From CAZBUB01 sp046546355 (GTDB taxonomy: Bacteria; Desulfobacterota; Desulfovibrionia; Desulfovibrionales; Desulfothermaceae): a DNA stretch of 21,559 nt. Below, piece by piece: positions 7,450-14,422 of the stretch (positions are counted from its first letter, which is position 1; every line of letters begins with the position of its first letter). The notes under the pieces are model-generated. The model was given only the letters and a program-made list of their open reading frames with translations. It did no database searches and was not told the DNA's origin. Made by a program: the position numbers and the translations under genes. Location of the stretch: positions 1 through 21,559 of the forward strand of contig JBKGXZ010000023.1 of the NCBI GenBank assembly GCA_046546355.1, read 5' to 3'.

Positions 7450-7980
7450 CTATGCTCCGAGCCTGATCTCTGCGCCCAGTTCCTGTTGCAGGCGCTGCAT
7501 CTCCAGGTCCAGATCCTGGCTGTTCAGGTTGGGGTTCAACTCGATCTCCAGATCTATATTGTAGAGCATGTGCCCACTTGCAGAGGAGAAATCCCGGCTG
7601 GATTCCAGACGGATGATGTTGATGCCCTGCCTGTAGAGATGGTCACTCACTCGGTATAAGACCCCGCATTGTTCCAGGCACGATATGTAGACATGCTTGT
7701 TTTGTCTGTCCTTGGGGATTTTGGGGGGCTTGGACTCCAAAGGTCTGAAAGAGGTCCACAGACCCTTTTCCTGCTCCAGCCTGGCCAAGGCCTGCTTGAG
7801 GTGCGGTTTCTGATCCTGGCCCGGGCAAGAGAAAAGCAGTATCAGGGCAAATTCGTCCCAGAGCCTGGTCATGCTGGAATCCTCCAGGTTGCAGCCCAGC
7901 TCGAATAGAGCCTGGGTGACATCAGCAACTATGCCCGGGCGGTCCTGGCCAGTGACGGTCATTATGAACTTGCTGCGCAT
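7450..7980 (-). CDS. Double ACT-domain protein, GcvR-like regulator
   Basis: A cytoplasmic protein of 176 residues made of two ACT domains, the amino-acid-binding regulatory fold. The first opens with FIMTVTGQDRPGIVADVTQAL (about residues 4-24). The second lies near 90-165 and begins HVYISCLEQCGVLYRVSDHLYRQGINI. No enzyme or DNA-binding domain is present. This layout matches the GcvR family, which in enterobacteria represses glycine-cleavage genes by binding an activator protein; that role cannot be confirmed here. The start at 7980 is chosen over an upstream one at 8043. AAGGA lies seven nt before this ATG and MRSKFIMTVTGQDRPG is the family N-terminus. The adjacent downstream gene is alanine racemase, so an amino-acid-responsive role is reasonable but unproven. 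Confidence 0.85.
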   Translation of the reverse strand: MRSKFIMTVTGQDRPGIVADVTQALFELGCNLEDSSMTRLWDEFALILLFSCPGQDQKPHLKQALARLEQEKGLWTSFRPLESKPPKIPKDRQNKHVYISCLEQCGVLYRVSDHLYRQGINIIRLESSRDFSSASGHMLYNIDLEIELNPNLNSQDLDLEMQRLQQELGAEIRLGA

Positions 7981-8013
7981 GTACCCATCCTTATTTTTTG
8001 CAGTCTGCTTGCT

Positions 8014-8038
8014 TGGCCTGAAGTTATATAAAAGGCCA
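8014..8038. promoter_or_regulatory. Candidate operator dyad around the -10 box
   Basis: TGGCCT (8014-8019) and AGGCCA (8033-8038) form an inverted repeat with a 13-bp AT-rich spacer that contains the TATATA box (8025-8030) of the minus-strand promoter. A protein bound here would cover the -10 and the start site of the ACT/alr operon. The half-site equals the one before proV but in the opposite arrangement; GGCC-containing words are frequent in this DNA. Confidence 0.35.
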
Positions 8039-8054
8039 GGCATTGCCTGTGCAA
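8025..8054 (-). promoter_or_regulatory. Promoter of the ACT-domain/alr operon
   Basis: Read on the minus strand, TTGCAC (8054-8049) and TATATA (8030-8025) are spaced 18 nt apart, each matching four of six consensus positions. The predicted start near 8018 gives a leader of about 38 nt before the ATG at 7980. The AT-rich patch sits in the divergent gap between this operon and the BrkB-family gene. Confidence 0.45.
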
Positions 8055-8129
8055 ATTGCTTTTAGGCGGAATTTTAGATAATTTCAAGTTCAGTATGCTG
8101 TCTTGTTTCTATACACCAAGGAGGAGTCT

Positions 8130-9386
8130 TTGCAAAAGGCAAAAGTCTACTTGAACAGGTTATGGGATTGGCTGCTGCAGCTCTGGGAAGACTTCAGGGA
8201 TGATCAGTGCCTGCTCAGGGCCTCGGCTTTGACCTATGCCACAGCCCTGTCCATTGTGCCCTTGTTGGCAGTGGCTTTTGCTATATCCAAGGGTTTTGGT
8301 TTCCAGAACACCCACTATATCAGGGAGTTTTTGCTAAGGGTCAGCGCAGACAGGCCAGAGGTGGTGGACCAAATCATCACCTATATCAACCAGACCAATG
8401 TCAGCACTCTGGGGGCGGTGGGTGTGGCATTTCTGCTGCTTACCGTGTTTACCCTGCTAAGTGGAATTGAGCAGTCTTTGAACTCGATCTGGGGAGTGAG
8501 CCAGGAAAGGACTCTGGCTAGAAAGTTCTCTGACTATCTCTCGGTGATCCTGGTCTGTCCGCTGCTCATCATCTCTGCCTTCAGCTTTTCAGCCTCCCTG
8601 CAGAGCACCACCCTGGTGCAGATGATCCTTTCCTTCAGCGTATTTAGCTACATCTATCTGATCTTCTTGAAATATCTGCCCATCATTATGGTTATGCTGG
8701 CTTTTTTCTTTATCTATAAGCTGGTTCCCAATGCCAGGGTCAGCAATAAGGGCTGTCTTCTAGGCGCGGCTGTGGCGGGTATACTTTGGCATTTGGCTCA
8801 GAAGGCCTTCATCTCCTACCAGATCGGGGTCAGCAAGTACAATGCCATATACGGCAGCTTCGCCCAACTGCCCCTCTTCTTGATTTGGCTCTATATCAGC
8901 TGGGTAATTGTCCTGTTTGGGGCCGAGCTGGGCGCTGTCCTGGAGAAGAGAAGAAAGGGTCAGCTGGCAGGCAACAGGCTGGAGGAATTTGGCCTGGAGT
9001 TTAAGGAAAGGCTGGTCTTGGGGATTATGCTGTACCTGGTGCAGGCTTTCCAGGCCGGCAAAGGCCCCATGTCTGTAGAGGACCTTGCCGAGGGGTTGGG
9101 TTTGCCCCTGCCTCTGATACAGAGGCCTTTGCAGGTCCTGGTGCAGCTGGGGTATGTGTTGCAGGTGGAGGGTAAACGGGCATCAGCCTATTCCCCTGCT
9201 AAAGGACCTGCGCACAGCACCTGCCTGGATCTGTTGCAGGAATTCAGGGCTTACACAGAAAAGGTGAGGCTGGCCTCCAGCCTGCAGGAGCTGGAGCCGG
9301 TGCAGAAGTATCTCCAGGATATCTATGCCCTGGCCCGTAAACAAGGCCTGAACCGCAGCCTGGCCCAGATGGCGCAGGAGCTGTAA
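8130..9386 (+). CDS. YihY/virulence factor BrkB family membrane protein
   Basis: An integral inner-membrane protein of 419 residues with about six transmembrane segments between residues 30 and 285. Conserved family pieces are RASALTYATALSIVPLLAV near the start, FTLLSGIEQSLNSIWGV, YKLVPNARV, and YGSFAQLPLFLIWLYISW. After the membrane part, a soluble tail of about 130 residues (GPMSVEDLAEGLGLPLPL...LVQLGYVL) looks like a winged-helix domain. The family was once mis-annotated as ribonuclease BN; its biochemical role is unsettled, with transport or envelope functions proposed. The start is taken as TTG at 8130 because AAGGAGG (8118-8124) lies five nt upstream; the upstream TTG at 8103 has no such site. 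It is transcribed divergently from the ACT/alr operon and converges on the cobalamin gene. Confidence 0.88.
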   Translation: MQKAKVYLNRLWDWLLQLWEDFRDDQCLLRASALTYATALSIVPLLAVAFAISKGFGFQNTHYIREFLLRVSADRPEVVDQIITYINQTNVSTLGAVGVAFLLLTVFTLLSGIEQSLNSIWGVSQERTLARKFSDYLSVILVCPLLIISAFSFSASLQSTTLVQMILSFSVFSYIYLIFLKYLPIIMVMLAFFFIYKLVPNARVSNKGCLLGAAVAGILWHLAQKAFISYQIGVSKYNAIYGSFAQLPLFLIWLYISWVIVLFGAELGAVLEKRRKGQLAGNRLEEFGLEFKERLVLGIMLYLVQAFQAGKGPMSVEDLAEGLGLPLPLIQRPLQVLVQLGYVLQVEGKRASAYSPAKGPAHSTCLDLLQEFRAYTEKVRLASSLQELEPVQKYLQDIYALARKQGLNRSLAQMAQEL

Positions 9387-9428
9387 TACTGCAACAAGGG
9401 CTGCAAAGGGTCGGCCTGGGCAGAAATA

Positions 9429-12059
9429 TCAGCTAAGCCCCAGCTGGCGGTAGATGTAGGCCAAGTCCAGGTGCCGGCGCACCGTATCCGCAAGCAAGTC
9501 CAGCTTTTCCTCCAGATCGTAGCTGGTCTTGGGCTCTACCAGTGGGGCCAGGCCCCTTTGCTGGCGCAGGCTGTCCAGGAGCCAGCGTCTGAAGCCGTCT
9601 GCATCGAACAGACCGTGCAGGTAGGTGCCCCAGACCGGGAGCTCAGCGTGGGCATAGCCTAATTGTCTGCCGTCCTGGCTTTGCACAGCTTCCTGGGCCA
9701 GCTGGCTGGTGGTCCTGGTTTGCCCGTGATGGATCTCGTAGCCCTGGACCTCCTGTCCGGAGGGCAGATGCAGCCCCCTGGCCTGGGTCAGGGTCTTGTC
9801 CCTGCCCATTTCGGTAATCACCGGCAGTAGCCCCAGGCCCAGAGAGCTCTCCTGCTCGGACTCCACCTGCAGGGGATCAGCCACCTTCTCCCCCAGCATC
9901 TGGAATCCGCCGCAGATGCCCAGGATTCTGGTCCTGCCCCCACGGGCCAGCTGGACTATCTCCTGGTCCAGACCGCTGCGGCGCAAAAATTCCAGGTCCG
10001 AGAGCACGCTCTTGCTGCCGGGCAGGATGAGCAAATCCAGATCCGGGTCCAGATCCTGGGGGCTTTTCACTATCTGCAGGCTGACATCCGGCTCAGGCAA
10101 AAGGGCCTCCAGATCCGTGAAATTGGATATGTGGGGCAGATCCACGCAGGCGATGCGCACGCAGTCCTGGCGGCCCTGGGTCTGGTTCTTGTCCCAGCCG
10201 GACTTGAAGCTCACCGAGTCCTCTTCAGGTAGCCCCAGGTCCTGGATATAGGGCACTACACCCAGCACCGGCCGGCTGGTACGCTGCAGGGTGTATTCCA
10301 GGGCGGGATCCAAGAGCCTTTCCTGGCCCCGGAACCTGTTGACCACAAAACCGCAGACAAGTTCCCGCTCCCAGGCCTCCAGCAGTTCCATGGTGCCTAC
10401 AAAAGAGGCGAAGACCCCGCCCCGGTCTATGTCCCCCACCAGCAATACCTGGGCTGCTGCATGCCCGGCTATGGCCATATTGGTCAGGTCGTGGCTTTTG
10501 AGATTGATCTCCGCCGGGCTGCCGGCCCCCTCCAGGACCATGACTCCGGATCGGGCTGCCAGCTGGTCGTAGGCCTGCCTGGTGCTGTGCCTGATCTCCT
10601 CCTTGTAGCGGATATAGTCCTGGACATCCATGTTGCGCACCGCCCGGCCCAGGAGGATAACCTGGGAGCCGGTCTCTGAGTTGGGCTTGAGCAGCACCGG
10701 GTTCATGAGCACTTCCGGATCCATCCTGCAGGCCTGGGCCTGCAGGACCTGGGCCCTGCCCATTTCCCCTCCGTCCTTGGTCACAAAGGAGTTCAAGGAC
10801 ATATTCTGGGCCTTGAAGGGCGCAGGCTGGAATCCGTCCTGGAGCAGTATGCGGCACAGGGCAGTGGCCAGGATGCTCTTGCCTGCGTTGGAGGAGGTGC
10901 CCTGCAGCATCAGGGCCGGGGTGGGGCGGGAGCGGCTGCTGTTCCTGGGACGCGGTCCTGGAGCAGCCAGAGTGGAAGCATGGCCCTCTGGGCTCAGGAC
11001 CTGCTCCAGGCCCTGGACCAGGCGCTGGTTCTGCTGGGGACTGCGTACAGCGATCCGGAAGTATTCCGGCCCCAGGCCCTGGAAATTGGAACAGTCTCGA
11101 ATGAGCACCCCCTTTTGCAGCAGCTTTTGGCGCAGCTGCTCTGCGCTAAGGTCCTGGCTTTGAATGCGGCAGAGCAGAAAATTGGCCTCTGCAGGGAAAA
11201 CATGCAAATCAGGGATCCTGGAGAGCCAATGCTCAAGCTGGGCCCTGTATTCAGCAGCAGCTGATCTGCTCCTTTGCTGGTAGTCCATGTCCTGCAGGGC
11301 CAAAGTCCCTATCTCCTGGGCCAGGGAGTTCACTGACCAGGGAGGCAGGATCTGGCTCAGCCTGTGCAGGAGCTCAGGCTGGCCAGCAGCCAGGCCCAGG
11401 CGCAGGCCAGGGATGGCAAAGAACTTGGTCAGAGACAAAAGCAGCAGGGCATTGGGGGGCAGATCCGGGGCAAAGCGCTGTTGCGGGGCAAGAAAGTCGG
11501 CAAAGGCCTCGTCTATCACGAACAGGCTTTCAGGCCTGCTTTGCATCAGCTTTTGGACTTCTTGCACAGGCAGGCTTTGGCCCGTGGGGTTGTTGGGCTG
11601 GGCCAAAAAGACCAGGGCAGGCTCCTGCAGCTTTGCGTTGAGCTCGTGCAAAGGCAAAGCAAAGCCCTGTTCCGGGTCCAGGTGCAGAAAATCCAGGTTC
11701 AGGCCAGCCAGGCGGGAGATTCGCTCATAGTCTACGTAGGCGGGGACCGGGATCACCGCTTTTTGCAGGTCCAGGGCTATTCTGGGCAGGTGATACAAAA
11801 TTTCGGTGCTGCCGTTAGCTGCCAGCAGCCAGGAGCTGGGCAATCTATACCTTTGGGCTGCGGCCTCAAGCAGGGCATGGGCCTCAGGGTCAGGATAATG
11901 GACCAGCTTGCGGGTCAGCTCCGGGAGTCGCTCCTGCAGCCAGATAGGAGGACCCAGGGGATTGATGCTGGCGGAGAAGTCCAGAAGATCTTCTGCTGCT
12001 TGACCTGTCAGGCGGGCCAGTTTATGGATATTCCCGCCGTGCTCGAATTTTTGGGGCAT
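9429..12059 (-). CDS. cobD/cobQ: Fused threonine-phosphate decarboxylase (CobD) and cobyric acid synthase (CobQ)
   Basis: One reading frame of 876 residues carries two cobalamin-biosynthesis enzymes. Residues 1 to about 365 are a PLP aminotransferase-fold domain like CobD. It has the CobD-type start HGGNIHKLA, DFSASINPLGPP, QPNNPTG, VIDEAFADF, and the PLP lysine Lys212 in SLTKFFAIPGLRLG. CobD makes aminopropanol phosphate from threonine phosphate. Residues from about 378 to the end are CobQ, which amidates adenosylcobyrinic acid diamide. It shows the P-loop-like QGTSSNAGKS, KAQNMSLNS, and a glutamine amidotransferase domain with Cys716 (GICGGFQML) and His777/His778 (YEIHHG). A short Pro/Arg/Ser-rich linker joins the halves. 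The ATG at 12059 is chosen because the upstream 79 residues look unlike any family and overlap the divergent gene region. No cobalamin riboswitch was found upstream. Both domains look intact. Confidence 0.92.
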   Translation of the reverse strand: MPQKFEHGGNIHKLARLTGQAAEDLLDFSASINPLGPPIWLQERLPELTRKLVHYPDPEAHALLEAAAQRYRLPSSWLLAANGSTEILYHLPRIALDLQKAVIPVPAYVDYERISRLAGLNLDFLHLDPEQGFALPLHELNAKLQEPALVFLAQPNNPTGQSLPVQEVQKLMQSRPESLFVIDEAFADFLAPQQRFAPDLPPNALLLLSLTKFFAIPGLRLGLAAGQPELLHRLSQILPPWSVNSLAQEIGTLALQDMDYQQRSRSAAAEYRAQLEHWLSRIPDLHVFPAEANFLLCRIQSQDLSAEQLRQKLLQKGVLIRDCSNFQGLGPEYFRIAVRSPQQNQRLVQGLEQVLSPEGHASTLAAPGPRPRNSSRSRPTPALMLQGTSSNAGKSILATALCRILLQDGFQPAPFKAQNMSLNSFVTKDGGEMGRAQVLQAQACRMDPEVLMNPVLLKPNSETGSQVILLGRAVRNMDVQDYIRYKEEIRHSTRQAYDQLAARSGVMVLEGAGSPAEINLKSHDLTNMAIAGHAAAQVLLVGDIDRGGVFASFVGTMELLEAWERELVCGFVVNRFRGQERLLDPALEYTLQRTSRPVLGVVPYIQDLGLPEEDSVSFKSGWDKNQTQGRQDCVRIACVDLPHISNFTDLEALLPEPDVSLQIVKSPQDLDPDLDLLILPGSKSVLSDLEFLRRSGLDQEIVQLARGGRTRILGICGGFQMLGEKVADPLQVESEQESSLGLGLLPVITEMGRDKTLTQARGLHLPSGQEVQGYEIHHGQTRTTSQLAQEAVQSQDGRQLGYAHAELPVWGTYLHGLFDADGFRRWLLDSLRQQRGLAPLVEPKTSYDLEEKLDLLADTVRRHLDLAYIYRQLGLS

Positions 12060-12197
12060 AAGTGTTGTCTTGGTTAGGGTGTATGGGAAAAGCCGGCCGC
12101 AAGGGCTTAAGCTGCCAGCTGGCTGTTTGTAGCCTAGAAGTGCGGATCTTGGCAAGGGTGCCCAATGGACAGGGGTTTTAGCTGGTTTGGAGGGAGT

Positions 12198-13160
12198 ATG
12201 GGACTGAAGATATCCAGGGAATGGTGGCTGATGCTGTTTTTGCTGCTGGCTGCCCTGGGCCTCAGTCTGGAATTGGTCCTGCAGTATTGGCAGCAAAGCG
12301 GGCTTTGCCCCAGCTCGGACTGCGCAGTAGCTGGACAGGCGGTGCGCTTGGGGGAAAAGGGCCTGGTGCTGGCTGGAGGGGTATTTTTTTGGATCTTGCT
12401 GCTGCTAAGCTTCCTGGCCAGCCGCAGAGAGAATGCCAGGCTCTGGCAGCTGGTCTTGCTTTTGCTCCTGGGAGCTCTGGCCTTTGACGGGGCCTTGCTC
12501 AGTTATCAGCTCTTGGAGCTGGATCTGACCTGTTGGCTATGTCTGGCAGTGGCCTTGGTGCTGCTGCTCAGCTTGGGGCTTTTCTCCCTGGTACGCAGGG
12601 CAACTTTGGTGTTTTGTCTGGGGCTTGCAGTCTGGGTCGGGGCTGGGGCGGCAAACGCGGTGCTGGTTTTCCCTGGGCAGCCCCCGGCAGTGGAGGAGAG
12701 CTGGGTATTGAGCCAAGAGGCTAGTCAGGAGCAGGAGGAAGAGATCAAGCTGTATTTGTTCTTTAGCCTGAATTGCCCGCACTGCATGGAAGTTATGGTC
12801 AATCTGGCAGAGCAGGCACCTGGCCGTGCCAGCTGGTATCTTTGCAGTTTGGATCAGGGCCATGCAAGTCTGCAGAGGCTGGCCTACGCCAGGGAAAAGA
12901 ATCAGGATCAGGATGCCTTTAGCAGTATACTGCAGGCCAAACAGCTTGAAGATAAGGCTCTGCTCAAGGAGCAAGACGTTTCCCAGGACCTGGAGGAACG
13001 GGTGCAAAATGCCAGGGATTTTTTTCGGGCCAGGGAGCTAAGGGGGGTGCCGGTGCTCCTGGCCAGACAGGGCAGCTCCAGGGAGGTGCTCAGTATAGGG
13101 GTCTCAGAGATTGCCAAGTATCTTTGGGAGCAGGACCTGATCAGCAATTGGAAGCGCTAG
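12198..13160 (+). CDS. VKOR-DsbA-like fusion, periplasmic disulfide-bond formation
   Basis: A membrane protein of 320 residues joining a vitamin K epoxide reductase (VKOR) domain to a thioredoxin-fold domain. Four to five hydrophobic segments fill residues 10-160. The loop cysteine pair is Cys37/Cys42 (CPSSDC) and the quinone-side pair is Cys112/Cys115 (CWLC), as in bacterial VKOR. The C-terminal domain, from about 180, has a CPHC active site (Cys193/Cys196), the motif of DsbA oxidases. A helical insert and a cis-Pro loop (RGVPVLL) follow. Such fusions oxidise thiols of exported proteins and pass electrons to quinone, replacing separate DsbB and DsbA. The ATG at 12198 is preferred over 12165 because GGAGG sits just upstream and it puts the basic KISR next to the first membrane segment. 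The 3' end overlaps the converging gene by 20 nt. Confidence 0.87.
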   Translation: MGLKISREWWLMLFLLLAALGLSLELVLQYWQQSGLCPSSDCAVAGQAVRLGEKGLVLAGGVFFWILLLLSFLASRRENARLWQLVLLLLLGALAFDGALLSYQLLELDLTCWLCLAVALVLLLSLGLFSLVRRATLVFCLGLAVWVGAGAANAVLVFPGQPPAVEESWVLSQEASQEQEEEIKLYLFFSLNCPHCMEVMVNLAEQAPGRASWYLCSLDQGHASLQRLAYAREKNQDQDAFSSILQAKQLEDKALLKEQDVSQDLEERVQNARDFFRARELRGVPVLLARQGSSREVLSIGVSEIAKYLWEQDLISNWKR

Positions 13161-14250
13161 TGAGGTCAGCCTGCTCGGATCTGCAGCCGGATCTGCTCCA
13201 GGGCAGCAGGCCAGCCCCTTTATCCTGCTGGAAATCCTGCCAGGAGGCTTCCCTCCAGGCCAGACCCTGGTCCTCCTGCTGGGGCAGGACCTGAATCTCC
13301 TGGATAGGGCCTTCAGGGGTGCCAGCCCGGACCCGTACAGGTTGCAGGGACTGCCTGGCCTTGCTGGAGAAGCGCAGCATGAAGCTGGCTGCGGAGCGAA
13401 CTGCCTCTGCTGACCACTGGCCTTGCAGCTGCCTGGCCACAGCTAGAGGGCCAGGGATATCCAGGAGCTTGAACAGGATGTCCCCTTTGCGGATCAGATC
13501 AAGCAGCTGCTGATTATCCTGCTGGTTCCTGCCGATAACCAGCCAATGCTTGCCTGCCCAGTACTGACGGCCCACCCGGCTCAGTGCGAGGTCGTCAGGC
13601 TGCGGGCTGGGAGCTTGCTTCAGCACAGGCCAGATCCTCTTTACTGCCTCCGGCTCAGTGAGCAGGCAACCGCCTGCAGGGGTGGGTATCTCCTGCAGCT
13701 GCAGCTCCCTGGCCAGGCTCAGCTGTTGCTTGCGGCCTCGGCCCTTGAAGTCCATGAGTCTGGACCTGTCCACCTTTCCAGAGAGCTCTACTGGCGTAGG
13801 GGGCAGATTGCGGGCGGACAGGGGCCGGAGCAAAAGCTCCTTGGTGCCGGACCTTTTGAGTATCAGATTCAGGGTGTCCTTGCGCTGGGACATGGGCCTT
13901 TGGCCCAGGACTTCCCCGCTGATGATGAATTCGGCCTGGAACTGTTCCAGCATCCCTTGGCTCTTTTGCAGCATGAGGATCTTGCAGTCCACGCAAGGGT
14001 TCAGGCCTTTGCCCAGGCCGTGTTCCGGTCCCTGCAGCAGGAGCTGGATGAACTCCTGGCTGATATCCACCGGAATCAGATCTATGCCGTGCAGTTTCTG
14101 CCAGTGCTCAATGGTTTCCTGGCTGCCGAAAAATGGGGAGATGAAGTGCAGGCCCAGGACCCTAAGGCCCTGGATCTGCAGCAGCTTGCAGGCCAGCAGG
14201 CTGTCCAGGCCGCCGGAGAACAGGGCGAGGCAATCGTATTGGTTTTGCAT
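13141..14250 (-). CDS. PP-loop tRNA-thiolation-like protein (MnmA/ThiI-related)
   Basis: A cytoplasmic protein of 369 residues with an N-terminal ATP-pyrophosphatase PP-loop (SGGLDS, residues 12-17). It also has NPCVDCK (Cys86, Cys89) and a later Cys195 in PAGGCLLTEP. These features are shared with enzymes that adenylate a tRNA uridine and replace its oxygen with sulfur. Cys89 and Cys195 could be the catalytic pair, by analogy with MnmA; that is inference. The protein is not a standard MnmA: the tRNA-recognition signatures are absent and the C-terminal 150 residues are of a type I cannot name. Databases often label this family only as a tRNA thiouridylase-like or hypothetical protein. The ATG at 14250 has GGAG four nt upstream. 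It is divergent from recA, and its end overlaps the VKOR fusion gene by 20 nt. Confidence 0.75.
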   Translation of the reverse strand: MQNQYDCLALFSGGLDSLLACKLLQIQGLRVLGLHFISPFFGSQETIEHWQKLHGIDLIPVDISQEFIQLLLQGPEHGLGKGLNPCVDCKILMLQKSQGMLEQFQAEFIISGEVLGQRPMSQRKDTLNLILKRSGTKELLLRPLSARNLPPTPVELSGKVDRSRLMDFKGRGRKQQLSLARELQLQEIPTPAGGCLLTEPEAVKRIWPVLKQAPSPQPDDLALSRVGRQYWAGKHWLVIGRNQQDNQQLLDLIRKGDILFKLLDIPGPLAVARQLQGQWSAEAVRSAASFMLRFSSKARQSLQPVRVRAGTPEGPIQEIQVLPQQEDQGLAWREASWQDFQQDKGAGLLPWSRSGCRSEQADLTSASNC

Positions 14251-14319
14251 AATACTCCAACTTAATACACTTTGGGGCTAGGGGCAAGGCACGGGCCTGG
14301 GCAGGGCCTTTTGGGCTTG

Positions 14320-14348
14320 TTGCCCTGTATGCAGCTATCTGTTATAAA
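14320..14348 (+). promoter_or_regulatory. Promoter of the recA unit
   Basis: TTGCCC (14320-14325) and TATAAA (14343-14348) are spaced exactly 17 nt apart, matching four and five of six consensus positions. The start would be near 14355, leaving a leader of about 68 nt before recA. No clear CTGT-N8-ACAG LexA site is visible in 14251-14422; the regulator may recognise another motif. Confidence 0.5.
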
Positions 14349-14422
14349 TCTGGTAATTTCGGAGCTGAGGCCGCTAAAGCTTAAACCACGCGGCTCAACA
14401 CCAACAAACAATGGAGATGCTC

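Noticed and set aside
12060..12197. Cobalamin riboswitch expected before the cobD/cobQ fusion
   Set aside because: The gap is too short for the usual 200-nt element, and no B12-box-like sequence was found on the minus strand.
12165..12197. Upstream start of the VKOR fusion at 12165
   Set aside because: Adds 11 residues with no family match; the ATG at 12198 has GGAGG directly upstream and places the basic residues next to the first membrane segment.
14251..14422. LexA (SOS) box before recA
   Set aside because: One CTGT word is present at 14325-14328, but there is no matching half-site at the right spacing; other LexA motifs cannot be judged by eye.
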